64,000 nt of DNA. Origin: Candidatus Avelusimicrobium gallinaceum. GTDB lineage: Bacteria > Elusimicrobiota > Elusimicrobia > Elusimicrobiales > Elusimicrobiaceae. This document shows positions 1 to 8,235 of the stretch, one piece after another. The notes beneath the pieces are model-generated. The model was not told the origin of the DNA, ran no database searches, and worked only from the letters and a program-made list of their open reading frames with translations. The first letter of the stretch is position 1. Each line of letters starts with the position of its first letter. The DNA lies in NCBI GenBank assembly GCA_944324965.1, contig CALUYH010000001.1, positions 129,086-193,085 on the forward strand, read 5' to 3'. A program made the translations under genes and the position numbers.

Positions 1-37
1 ATGATTTTTAAAATCTTCCAGTAACACGTTATCCATA

Positions 38-1498
38 TCAGGGCTCCGCTACCGGGTGCACGGTCATTAGGCAGACGTCGTTGTCAAAAATAAACGGCGG
101 CTGGTCTTCCTCTATATTATACGTCAGCGAGGTTTCCATCATATGCATTTGGGTGCACAGGGGTATCAGTACCGGCAGTTTGGGCGTTTGGGCGGCGCGC
201 GCGGCCGTTTGCGGGGTTAAGCGCTCTAGGCGGAGGGTGGCTCCCGCAGGAACAAAATAGGCAAGCATCGTGCGGAAGGCCGCCTCGGAGTAGCCGGTTT
301 TGTCCATATCCACCACCACCGTATCCGCCTTTAGTTCGCGCGTGACGAAGGAAAAAGCGTTTTTCAGGCCTTCATATTCCCGTATATATGCAAATTGTTG
401 CGGAATGTATTGCCAGGCCCACGCCAGCGCCAACAGCGGCACTAAAACCACAAACAGGTGGTGGCGTTGGTACAAATGATAGATAAGCTCCGTCAACAAA
501 ATCAGGATACACGGCAAGGCGAGCGTAAAATAGCGGTCCATCCATAAATTGTATTTAAGGGAAATTACGGCCACTACCCCCAGCAGTAACAACAATTGCC
601 CCAGCGGAAGCGCAAAATCTACCTGGGCAAACAGGCGGCTGCGGTAGGTGTGCACCAGGGACACAACGGCCAATATGCCCAGCATCAAAATCCACGCAAT
701 TACAGCCGGAGCGCCCAACAGATATTGCAGAATTTCCCACGAGGCGCGCGCCCAGGGCGTGGCGTACCACCACATACCGGTAGGGGCGGCCATAATATGG
801 TAGGTTACTGCCAGCCAGGGCGTCCATAAGGCAAATGTGGCGGCCGTACCCCAAAAAACGGTTTTGCGGGCGGTGCGGTAGCGGCAGGCGTAGCCGAATA
901 AAATAAGCGCAGTGATAAAAAATAATCCCGCCGCAAAAAAATGGAGGTACGAACCCGCCAAGCCGGAAATAAAAAATACGGCCCATAATTTTTTAGCCGG
1001 GAACTGCCCTCCCGCAAGCTGCCGGGCCAGACGCAGGGCAACCAGCGTGAAGATAAAAACCGTCAAAATGGCCCACGCATACGACCGCACGTAAAAAGAC
1101 GATATCGCCAGCGCATTGGATGTGGCCGTTAAAGCCAGCAAAGTAAATTTTTTAAGCGGGGGCCAATCTTTGGGCGCTCCCCAAAAGCTCACCGCCAGCG
1201 TGAGCAGGCCGGCCAGCAAGCTAAACAGCCGCACCCACACCACGGAAGGTTGGGCCAGGTGGTTCCACCCGTAGAGCAATACGTTATAGAGTGGGGGGTT
1301 TACGTCTTTTAGCAGCATTTCCCGCCACAGGAACGGGAACGGATGGCCCGGGTGGGCCGTGGCCAGGGTGTACATTTCGTCATATAAAAATCCCATATGC
1401 AAATCGGTCAGGCGCCGTCCCAGCATATAGAGCGCGCCTATGGACGCCAGGCAGACGGATAAAATGGTAAGCATTCGGTAGATGCGGGATTTTGACAT
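38..1498 (-). CDS. GT39/PMT-like polytopic membrane glycosyltransferase
   Basis: A 486-residue integral membrane protein with about ten hydrophobic segments. The acidic motif DEMYT lies in the first periplasmic loop (about residue 39), followed by a loop containing DVNPPLYN. This layout is that of the GT39/PMT_2 superfamily (ArnT- and dolichyl-phosphate-mannose mannosyltransferase-like), which moves a sugar from a polyprenyl carrier to lipid or protein outside the inner membrane. The frame stays open upstream to 1654. I chose the ATG at 1498 because TATAAT ends exactly six bases before it, there is no Shine-Dalgarno sequence, and the extension reads like non-coding sequence. Substrate cannot be deduced. 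It stands alone, divergent from the pilin gene to its right. Confidence 0.7.
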   Translation of the reverse strand: MSKSRIYRMLTILSVCLASIGALYMLGRRLTDLHMGFLYDEMYTLATAHPGHPFPFLWREMLLKDVNPPLYNVLLYGWNHLAQPSVVWVRLFSLLAGLLTLAVSFWGAPKDWPPLKKFTLLALTATSNALAISSFYVRSYAWAILTVFIFTLVALRLARQLAGGQFPAKKLWAVFFISGLAGSYLHFFAAGLFFITALILFGYACRYRTARKTVFWGTAATFALWTPWLAVTYHIMAAPTGMWWYATPWARASWEILQYLLGAPAVIAWILMLGILAVVSLVHTYRSRLFAQVDFALPLGQLLLLLGVVAVISLKYNLWMDRYFTLALPCILILLTELIYHLYQRHHLFVVLVPLLALAWAWQYIPQQFAYIREYEGLKNAFSFVTRELKADTVVVDMDKTGYSEAAFRTMLAYFVPAGATLRLERLTPQTAARAAQTPKLPVLIPLCTQMHMMETSLTYNIEEDQPPFIFDNDVCLMTVHPVAEP

Positions 1499-1504
1499 AT
1501 GCTT

Positions 1505-1533
1505 ATTATAGGAAATTGGGCGTGGGGAGCAAA
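1505..1533 (-). promoter_or_regulatory. Predicted leaderless promoter of the glycosyltransferase
   Basis: Read on the minus strand, the -10 box TATAAT (1505-1510) is preceded by a 17-base spacer and a weak -35 TTTGCT (1528-1533). Six bases separate the -10 from the ATG at 1498, so the start site should fall on the start codon. Confidence 0.55.
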
Positions 1534-1612
1534 ATCTGTTTTTCTGCTGCATTGGCAACAGTTTGGTGGCCCGTGCGACCGGACAAAAGAGGGGCACTCT
1601 TTTGAAGGAGCC

Positions 1613-1640
1613 TTGACTCGTTTTTTTTTTTTGATAAATT
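1613..1640 (+). promoter_or_regulatory. Predicted leaderless promoter of the first pilin gene
   Basis: TTGACT (1613-1618), a 16-base T-rich spacer and TAAATT (1635-1640). Six bases follow before the ATG at 1647. No Shine-Dalgarno sequence is present. The long T tract in the spacer is unusual. Confidence 0.5.
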
Positions 1641-1646
1641 TTGGCT

Positions 1647-2186
1647 ATGGACAAAATGTATCAAAAAACCCTCCCGGCGGGGAAAAACGCCGGATTTACG
1701 CTAATAGAGCTATTAGTAGTGGTTTTAATCATTGGTATTTTGGCGGCGGTGGCCGTGCCTCAATATGAAAAAGCAGTGTTAAAGAGTCGCTTTATGAGTT
1801 TTATGCCTACTATGCGAGCTATTAAAGAGGCGCAAGAACGCTACTATATGGCGAACGGAAGCTACACACTGGATGTGACGGCCTTAGATATTTCTATTCC
1901 GTCCGGTTGTAAAATTTTTGAGGGAAGCAGTATTCCTAACCAAATTTTGTGCGGTAAGGATTGGCTATTAGATAATTTAGGGTATGGCTTGGAATCCGCG
2001 GGAGTGTTGGAGGCGACCTATTGTCCGGGGGATAATCAGACAGGCAGTGCTTCTTGCGCTAATTCCACAAACCGGAAAGGACGTATTTCTATGTACTACG
2101 ATAAGCATACTACCAATGGCGGAAAAATTACTTGTACTTCTCCCATAGATGGTTTTTGTAACTCCTTTTTAAACGGCATTCGTTGA
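1647..2186 (+). CDS. Type IV pilin-like protein (orphan, PilE/GspG-type)
   Basis: A 179-residue prepilin. After a 15-residue basic leader comes the class III signal AG|FTLIELLVVVLIIGIL, with the glutamate at +5 of the mature protein that is needed for prepilin processing and assembly. The helix continues into AVPQYEKAVLKSR, then a soluble domain with cysteines near the C-terminus (the D-region disulphide of pilins is the likely role). Start ATG 1647 fits the promoter spacing; an in-frame TTG at 1641 and ATG at 1656 are alternatives. No pilus assembly gene is adjacent. It resembles the pilins at 19328 and 51180 in the helix but differs in the globular part. Confidence 0.85.
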   Translation: MDKMYQKTLPAGKNAGFTLIELLVVVLIIGILAAVAVPQYEKAVLKSRFMSFMPTMRAIKEAQERYYMANGSYTLDVTALDISIPSGCKIFEGSSIPNQILCGKDWLLDNLGYGLESAGVLEATYCPGDNQTGSASCANSTNRKGRISMYYDKHTTNGGKITCTSPIDGFCNSFLNGIR

Positions 2187-2200
2187 AAATTAAACATAAA

Positions 2201-2228
2201 ACACCCCGCGGAAAGCGGGGTGTTTTTT
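2201..2228 (+). terminator. Intrinsic terminator after the pilin, probably bidirectional
   Basis: ACACCCCGC (2201-2209) pairs perfectly with GCGGGGTGT (2215-2223) around a GGAAA loop and is followed by a T run. An A-rich left flank could let it serve recA on the opposite strand. Confidence 0.9.
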
Positions 2229-2241
2229 GTTTAAAGCAAAA

Positions 2242-3309
2242 CTACTTTTTGGCGGTTTTTTTGTCGGTCTTAGCGTCTTCCGCTGTGGCTTCCGCGGCGT
2301 CGGCCTTTTTGCCGTTGTAGTGGTGGCCGAGGTATTTGACGTAGAGCTTGTCTTCAATTTCGTCGGCCAAGTCCGGGTTGTCTTTTAAATACTGGCGGGC
2401 GTTTTCGGCACCTTGGCCGAGTTTTTCGTCGCCGTAGATGTACCAGCTGCCGCTCTTTTCAATAAATCCCGCTTCCACGCCTTTATCAATAATGCACGCT
2501 TCGCGCGAGATACCCTGGCCCAAAATCATCGTAAATTCGGCCTGGCGGTACGGCGGAGCCACTTTGTTTTTGGTCACTTTGGCGCGCACGCGGGTGCCGA
2601 TGATTTCGTCGCCTTTTTTGAGGTTTTCAATGCGGCGTACGTCAATGCGCACGGAGGCGTAGAATTTCAAGGCCAGCCCGCCGGGGGTGGTTTCCGGGTT
2701 GCCGAACATCACGCCGATTTTTTGGCGCAGCTGGTTGATGAAAATAATGCTGGTTTTGGTTTTGTTTAAAATGCTGGTCAGTTTGCGCAGGGCCTGGCTC
2801 ATCAGGCGGGCCTGCACGCCCACGCTGGCGTCGCCCATTTCGCCCTCAATTTCCGAGCGGGGCACCAACGCGGCTACCGAGTCCACAATAATCAAATCAA
2901 TCGCGCCGGAGCGGACCAGTTTTTCCGCAATTTCCAGGGCTTGTTCGCCGCAATCCGGCTGAGAGACGAGCAACTCGTCCACATTCACACCCAAGTGGGA
3001 AGCGTACACCGGGTCCAGTGCGTGTTCCGCGTCAATAAAGGCCACCGTGCCGCCCATTTTTTGGGCTTGCGCGGCCACATGCAGCGAAAGCGTCGTTTTA
3101 CCGCCGGCTTCCGGGCCGTAAATTTCAATCACGCGCCCGCGGGGCAATCCGCCCACGCCCAAGGCCAAGTCCAGCGACAGGGCCCCCGTGGGGATGGCTT
3201 CTATATTTTTAATGCCGCCGTCGCCCAGCCGGCAAATGGCTTCTTTGCCGAAGGCCTTTTCAATCTGGCCGAGGGCCAGATCCAGGGCTTTTTGTTTGTT
3301 TGCGTCCAT
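2242..3309 (-). CDS. recA: Recombinase RecA
   Basis: A 355-residue RecA. It binds single-stranded DNA, drives strand exchange and triggers the SOS co-protease reaction. Walker A lies at residues 65-72 and reads GPEAGGKT instead of the usual GPESSGKT. Walker B ([10 protein letters not shown]), the [20 protein letters not shown] loop region and a lysine- and acid-rich C-terminal tail are clear. ATG 3309 is chosen over an in-frame start at 3324 because GGAGGAG lies eight bases upstream and the protein then begins MDANKQ, as RecA normally does. It follows clpC by 20 bases, so the two are likely co-transcribed. No LexA box was recognised. Confidence 0.97.
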   Translation of the reverse strand: MDANKQKALDLALGQIEKAFGKEAICRLGDGGIKNIEAIPTGALSLDLALGVGGLPRGRVIEIYGPEAGGKTTLSLHVAAQAQKMGGTVAFIDAEHALDPVYASHLGVNVDELLVSQPDCGEQALEIAEKLVRSGAIDLIIVDSVAALVPRSEIEGEMGDASVGVQARLMSQALRKLTSILNKTKTSIIFINQLRQKIGVMFGNPETTPGGLALKFYASVRIDVRRIENLKKGDEIIGTRVRAKVTKNKVAPPYRQAEFTMILGQGISREACIIDKGVEAGFIEKSGSWYIYGDEKLGQGAENARQYLKDNPDLADEIEDKLYVKYLGHHYNGKKADAAEATAEDAKTDKKTAKK

Positions 3310-3329
3310 AAATACTCCTCCCAATCAGG

Positions 3330-5858
3330 TTAAATCGTAACGGCGGTTTTGTTTTTGGCCGCCGCACCGGCAAACGTCAGCTTGCCGGCGGTTTTGTCAA
3401 AATCTACCACAATTTCGGTATGCGCGGGGTAGCGGTTAATCAGGATATTTTCCGCCAGCGGGTCTTCCAGCTCGCGCTGCAAGGTGCGCAATAACGGCCG
3501 CGCGCCGTATTTTACGTCAAAGCCTTTTTCCACCAGGAAGTTTTTGGCATTTTTGGTCAGCTTGATGGACAGTTCTTTGTCCTTGAGCTTTTCATCCACA
3601 TCTTTTAACGCCAAATCCAGGATTTGGCCGATGTTTTCCTTCGTCAGCGAATGGAAGACCACAATCTCGTCAATACGGTTGATAAATTCCGGGTTGAACG
3701 TTTTTTTCACTTCTTCCATCACGTTCTTGCGCATATCCTGGTATTCCTGCTCCTCGGTGTGGTGCGCGGCAAAGCCCAGGGTGTTGCCCTTGTTGGTAAT
3801 TTCGCGCGCGCCGACGTTGGACGTCATAATAATTACGCAGTTTTTAAAGCTCACTTTGTGGCCCAAATTGTCCGACAGCGAGCCTTCGTCCAACACCTGG
3901 AGCAAAATGTTGTAAATGTCCGGATGGGCTTTTTCCAGCTCGTCCAACACCACCACGCTGTACGGGCGGCGGCGGACGGCCTCGGTCAGTTGGCCGCCTT
4001 CTTCATACCCCACGTAGCCGGGCGGCGCCCCAATCAGGCGCGAAACGGCGAACTTTTCCATATATTCCGACATATCCAGCCGGATCATCGCGTCTTCATC
4101 CCCGAACAGGAATGTAGCCAAACTTTTGGCCAGCTCCGTTTTGCCCACGCCCGTGGGCCCCAGGAACAAAAACCCGCCAATCGGCCGGTGCGGGTTGCCC
4201 AGACCGGTGCGGTTGCGGCGGATAGCCAGCGAAACGGCTTTCACGGCGTCGTCCTGCCCGATAATGCGTTCGTGCAGGTGCTCTTCCATATGCAAAATCT
4301 TATCGGTTTCGCTCTGCGTCAGGCGCGTGACGGGGATGCCCGTCCATTTGGACGCCACCAACGCAATGTCTTCCTCGGTCACTTCGGGCACTTGTTTGTC
4401 GTGTTTTTCGTGCCATTGTTTCTTTAAATGTTCCACATAGGCTTTCAAGCGCTCTTCGGTGTCTTTGGCGGCGGCGGCTTTTTCAAATTCTTTGTTGGCC
4501 AGGGCTTCGTCTTTTTCCTGCACGGCCTGGTTGTATTCCATTTGTTTCTGCTTGATTTCGGGCGGCAGAACGGAATCTTTGAGCCGCGCGCGGGCGCCGG
4601 CTTCATCAAAGAGGTCAATGGCTTTGTCCGGCATGGCGCGGTCGGTAATATAGCGGTCCGCAATGGTGGCGGCGGCGCGGATGGCGCCGTCGGTATATTT
4701 CACCTTGTGGTGCTGCTCGTATTTGGAGCGGATGCCTTTTAAAATGGTGATGGTTTCGTCCACGTCCGGCGGGTCGGCCACGACGGGCTGAAAGCGGCGT
4801 TCCAGGGCGGTGTCGGCCTCAATGTATTTGCGGTATTCGTCAAAGGTGGTGGCGCCGATGCACTGCACTTCGCCGCGGGCCAGGGCGGGCTTTAACATAT
4901 TGGAAGCGTCAATGGACCCTTCCGCCGCGCCGGCACCGATGATGGTATGCAGTTCGTCAATAAAGATGATGGCGTCCTTGGAGGCGGCCAGCTCGTCAAT
5001 GATGTTTTTCAAGCGTTGTTCAAATTCGCCGCGGTACTTGGTGCCCGCAATGACGGAAGCCAAATCCAGCGCCAGCAGGCGTTTGTTGGCCAGCACGTCG
5101 GAAATTTCGCCCCGGGCGATTTTTTGCGCCAGCCCTTCCACAATCGCCGTCTTGCCCACGCCCGGTTCCCCAATGAGGACGGGGTTGTTTTTGGTGCGGC
5201 GGGCCAGGATTTGCACCAGGCGTTCAATTTCTTCGTCGCGCCCGATGACCGGGTCCAGCTGGTTTTTGGCGGCCAGCTTGGTCAAATCGCGGGTGTATTC
5301 GTCCAGCGTGGGGGTTTTGGATTTTTTGTTGTCCATATTGTCCCGTTCGCGCTTGGGGACGGAATTTAAATTGATTTCCTGCGGGAAATCGTTCAAATCT
5401 TCGTTTAAATCGTTGGTTTCGGCGTCGCCGATAAAGTTGAGCGCGGCGTCGCGCACGGCGTCCAGGTTAAGGCCTAAATTTTTCAAAATGCGGCTGGCCA
5501 TTCCTTCTTCTTCCCGGATGAGCCCCAGCAAAATGTGTTCGGTGCCGATGTGGTCCGTGCCCAGCATTTGCGATTCTTCTACGGAAAATTCCAGCACTTT
5601 TTTGGCGCGCGGCGTGAACGGAATTTCGCCCAAGAGCATAATCGTATCGCCAATGCCCACCATTTTTTCAATTTCCAGGCGCACTTTGCGGAACGTCACG
5701 CCCAGCCCGGTGAGAATTTTGTTGGATACGGTGCCTTCCAGCGCACTTAATCCCAGTAAAATGTGTTCGGTACCCACGTAGTCGTGGTTGAGGCGTTTGG
5801 CCTCTTCTTGCGCGATGAGAATGACTTTTTGCGCATTTTCGGTAAATCTTTTTGCCAT
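3330..5858 (-). CDS. clpC: ClpC-type AAA+ unfoldase of the Clp protease
   Basis: An 842-residue class I Clp ATPase that unfolds proteins and feeds them to ClpP. It has two N-terminal Clp_N repeats (about 1-145), a linker, a first AAA+ domain with GEPGVGKTA, a middle region with a UVR-like coiled segment (about 420-470), a second AAA+ domain with GPTGVGKTELAK, and a C-terminal D2-small domain. The short middle region marks it as ClpC rather than ClpB. Start ATG 5858 gives the family's usual MAKRFTENAQKV beginning; an in-frame TTG at 5879 is less likely. A -10 box TATAAT lies at 5897-5892 on this strand. It heads a clpC-recA unit. Confidence 0.95.
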   Translation of the reverse strand: MAKRFTENAQKVILIAQEEAKRLNHDYVGTEHILLGLSALEGTVSNKILTGLGVTFRKVRLEIEKMVGIGDTIMLLGEIPFTPRAKKVLEFSVEESQMLGTDHIGTEHILLGLIREEEGMASRILKNLGLNLDAVRDAALNFIGDAETNDLNEDLNDFPQEINLNSVPKRERDNMDNKKSKTPTLDEYTRDLTKLAAKNQLDPVIGRDEEIERLVQILARRTKNNPVLIGEPGVGKTAIVEGLAQKIARGEISDVLANKRLLALDLASVIAGTKYRGEFEQRLKNIIDELAASKDAIIFIDELHTIIGAGAAEGSIDASNMLKPALARGEVQCIGATTFDEYRKYIEADTALERRFQPVVADPPDVDETITILKGIRSKYEQHHKVKYTDGAIRAAATIADRYITDRAMPDKAIDLFDEAGARARLKDSVLPPEIKQKQMEYNQAVQEKDEALANKEFEKAAAAKDTEERLKAYVEHLKKQWHEKHDKQVPEVTEEDIALVASKWTGIPVTRLTQSETDKILHMEEHLHERIIGQDDAVKAVSLAIRRNRTGLGNPHRPIGGFLFLGPTGVGKTELAKSLATFLFGDEDAMIRLDMSEYMEKFAVSRLIGAPPGYVGYEEGGQLTEAVRRRPYSVVVLDELEKAHPDIYNILLQVLDEGSLSDNLGHKVSFKNCVIIMTSNVGAREITNKGNTLGFAAHHTEEQEYQDMRKNVMEEVKKTFNPEFINRIDEIVVFHSLTKENIGQILDLALKDVDEKLKDKELSIKLTKNAKNFLVEKGFDVKYGARPLLRTLQRELEDPLAENILINRYPAHTEIVVDFDKTAGKLTFAGAAAKNKTAVTI

Positions 5859-5978
5859 CTTATTTATAACCCCTTTCAAGCGATTACTACCATTATATAA
5901 AAATAAAACGCACCCCTGCGGCCCCCTTTTGCACCGGCCGGGCCGGCCGGGCGATGGGCCCCAAAAAGGGATATTTTG

Positions 5979-5984
5979 TATAAT
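5979..5984 (+). promoter_or_regulatory. -10 box for the kdsC-tmk-holB operon
   Basis: TATAAT ends nine bases before the kdsC ATG at 5994, which predicts a leader of at most about three bases. The sequence just upstream (5930-5965) is very GC-rich and holds no TTGACA-like -35 box. The divergent clpC promoter is on the other side of this short gap. Confidence 0.55.
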
Positions 5985-5993
5985 ACCTTATAT

Positions 5994-6593
5994 ATGGAAG
6001 AAGCAATTAAAAGAGCCAAAAAAATCAAAGCCGTTTTAACCGACGTGGACGGTATTTTAACGGACGGAAAAGTGAACTTTTTCGTGCGGGACGACGGCAA
6101 GATAGACGAATTTAAATCCTTTAACACGCAGGACGGCATTGCCGTAATGCTTTGCCACAGTGCGCAGATTATCTGCGGCATTATCACGGGCCGCCGCCAC
6201 CCCACCACGGTGGAACGGGCCAAAAACCTGGGCTTTAAATATATGTACCAGGGCTTTTTGACCAAAATCGGCCCGCTCAACGATATCTTGGAAAAAGAAC
6301 ACCTGCAAGCGGACGAAGTGGCCTACGTCGGCGACGATATCACCGATATCCCGCTGCTGAAAGAAGTCGGCCTGGCCGTCACCGTACCCAATGCGCTGGA
6401 TTGCGTCAAGAAGCACGCTCACTACATTACCAAACGCGTAGGGGGGGACGGCGCGTACCGCGAAATGATTGATTTTATCCTGGACGCCCAGGGCAAGCTG
6501 CAACCGCTGTTGGAACAGGTGGAAGCCTCGGCCTGGACGGTGGGCAAAAAGCCCGAAATGCAACTTGTCACCTCGCAGGAAGGAATAAACTAA
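5994..6593 (+). CDS. kdsC: 3-deoxy-D-manno-octulosonate 8-phosphate phosphatase
   Basis: A 199-residue C0-type HAD phosphatase that makes Kdo for lipopolysaccharide in the cytoplasm. Motif I is LTDVDGILTDG (nucleophile and acid aspartates), motif II is the threonine in IITGRR, and motif IV is GDDITDIPLL. All are intact, and the length is that of tetrameric KdsC (no cap domain). The C-terminus is about 25 residues longer than minimal KdsC. ATG 5994 is chosen from the promoter position and because the protein then begins just before the HAD core; the frame is open from 5976. The tmk gene starts nine bases after it. Confidence 0.9.
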   Translation: MEEAIKRAKKIKAVLTDVDGILTDGKVNFFVRDDGKIDEFKSFNTQDGIAVMLCHSAQIICGIITGRRHPTTVERAKNLGFKYMYQGFLTKIGPLNDILEKEHLQADEVAYVGDDITDIPLLKEVGLAVTVPNALDCVKKHAHYITKRVGGDGAYREMIDFILDAQGKLQPLLEQVEASAWTVGKKPEMQLVTSQEGIN

Positions 6594-6601
6594 CCGGCAG
6601 T

Positions 6602-7219
6602 ATGAAAGGAAAATTTATCGTATTGGAAGGGCCGGACCGCTGCGGCAAATCCACCCAAGCCAAAATGCTCTACAACCAACTGGTCGCCCGCGGAAAGGAC
6701 GTCATCCTCACGCGCGAACCGGGCGGCACGCCCACGGCGGAACGGATACGCCAAATCGTGCTGGAGCCGGGGCTGGATGTGCGGCCGCTGGCGGAACTGT
6801 TGCTGTACGAAGCCTCCCGCGCCCAACACACGCAGGAAAAAATTCTCCCCGCGCTGGAAGAGGGCAAAACCGTTATTTGCGAGCGCTACACCATGTCCAC
6901 CTGTGCCTACCAGGGCTATGGCCGCGGTATCCCGCTGGAAACGATTGATATTTTAAACAAAATCGCCACCCGCGGCACCCAGCCGGATTTGACGCTCGTC
7001 TTTTTAATGTCCGACAAGTATTTCACCCAACGGGGGGAGTATTTGTTTTCGGACCGGTTGGAACAGGAAGACCTGGCTTTCCGCCAAAAAATGCGCAAGG
7101 GGTATTTGGAAATGATTGAACGCACCCCCAACGCCTATTTGATAGACGCGGACAAAAACATCAGCGATATCCAAGCCCGCGTGCTGGAATTATTAAAGGA
7201 ACACCTGATTATAGTCTAA
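6602..7219 (+). CDS. tmk: Thymidylate kinase
   Basis: A 205-residue dTMP kinase that phosphorylates dTMP to dTDP for DNA synthesis. The P-loop reads GPDRCGKST, with proline and cysteine where GxDGxGKST is usual. The DR motif appears as TREPGGT, and the LID region includes SDRLEQED. The upstream ribosome site is weak. Its stop codon overlaps the holB start as TAATG, so translation of the two is probably coupled. Confidence 0.93.
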   Translation: MKGKFIVLEGPDRCGKSTQAKMLYNQLVARGKDVILTREPGGTPTAERIRQIVLEPGLDVRPLAELLLYEASRAQHTQEKILPALEEGKTVICERYTMSTCAYQGYGRGIPLETIDILNKIATRGTQPDLTLVFLMSDKYFTQRGEYLFSDRLEQEDLAFRQKMRKGYLEMIERTPNAYLIDADKNISDIQARVLELLKEHLIIV

Positions 7220-8223
7220 TGCCGTTTGCCGATATCCTGGGGCAGGAAAAAGCCTCCGCGTACTTAAAAAAGCTGGCCGCGAACCAACGCGTTCCGGGCG
7301 CGCTTTTATTTTACGGACCGGACGGCGTGGGCAAGGCAAAAGCCGCGGTGGCGTTTGCCCAGGCCTTAAACTGCCAGGACCCGCAAGCTCGCCAAACCGG
7401 CGAAGCGTGCGGGGTGTGCGCTTCGTGCCAGGCCATTGTAAAAGGCACCCACCCGGACGTGACGTTTGTGGATTTTGCCTACCAGGCGCGGCTGGAAGTA
7501 AAAAAAGATTTTTCCAGCAAAGGCTACGAAGAAGAACTGGAAAAGGAAATTGCCAAACAGCAGCACATCAACGTGGATACTATCCGCGACGTGACGGCCA
7601 AATCCCAGCAAAAAGCGGTGGGCGGCGGCTGGAAAGTGCTGATAATAGACCAGGCGCAAACCATGCAGGCCGCGGCGGCCAATGCGCTGCTTAAATTTAT
7701 TGAAGAGCCTCCGCACAAAACCGTTTGGATTTTGATTACCAACAAGCGCGCCGCGATGCTGCGGACTATTTTGTCGCGCTGCCAGCCGCTTTCGTTTGCG
7801 CCGCTGTCGCAGGAAAACGTAAAACAGATTTTGCTCCAAACGGGGGCCGAAGTGCCGGACGCCGATTTATGCGCGCGGTACAGCGGCGGCTCCGTTTCCG
7901 GCGCGCTCCAGGCGGCCGAAGCCTTGGAACTATTGCAAAGCGGCGGGTTTAACACGCCGCAGGGGCCGGCCGGTGTGGCGGCGGGGCTTTCCCGCACGCT
8001 GGTGAGCGCCCGCCAGGAAGCGCAGGCCGTGCTGAATGTGCTGATTATGGCCCTGCACCAAGCCTGGACGGCCGAGCAGGACCCGCGCCGACAGCGCGCG
8101 CTGCAGGAAGCGCTGAAACGATTTGAAAATTACAAACGCAGTATCGGGCGCAACGTGTCGCCCGCGCTCGTGCTGGAAACCGCTCTAATGAGTTTAGACG
8201 GCCTAAACGTACGGATTTTTTAA
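7219..8223 (+). CDS. holB: DNA polymerase III delta-prime subunit
   Basis: A 334-residue clamp-loader subunit with the RFC/AAA+ fold. A P-loop-like GPDGVGKAKA near residue 35 lacks the usual Thr/Ser after the lysine, as expected for delta-prime, which is not a strong ATPase. A zinc module CGVCASC follows. The LLKFIEEPP segment and the SRCQPLSF motif (the SRC finger) mark the family. The tmk-holB pairing is common in bacteria. Confidence 0.9.
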   Translation: MPFADILGQEKASAYLKKLAANQRVPGALLFYGPDGVGKAKAAVAFAQALNCQDPQARQTGEACGVCASCQAIVKGTHPDVTFVDFAYQARLEVKKDFSSKGYEEELEKEIAKQQHINVDTIRDVTAKSQQKAVGGGWKVLIIDQAQTMQAAAANALLKFIEEPPHKTVWILITNKRAAMLRTILSRCQPLSFAPLSQENVKQILLQTGAEVPDADLCARYSGGSVSGALQAAEALELLQSGGFNTPQGPAGVAAGLSRTLVSARQEAQAVLNVLIMALHQAWTAEQDPRRQRALQEALKRFENYKRSIGRNVSPALVLETALMSLDGLNVRIF

Positions 8224-8235
8224 TACGGAGAACTT

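Noticed and set aside
4810..5781. A 323-codon plus-strand open frame inside clpC
   Set aside because: It is the antisense shadow of a strongly conserved AAA+ coding sequence. Serine- and arginine-rich translation without domain features.
5930..5965. GC-rich near-palindrome before kdsC as a terminator
   Set aside because: No T run follows on either strand, and it lies between two divergent promoters.
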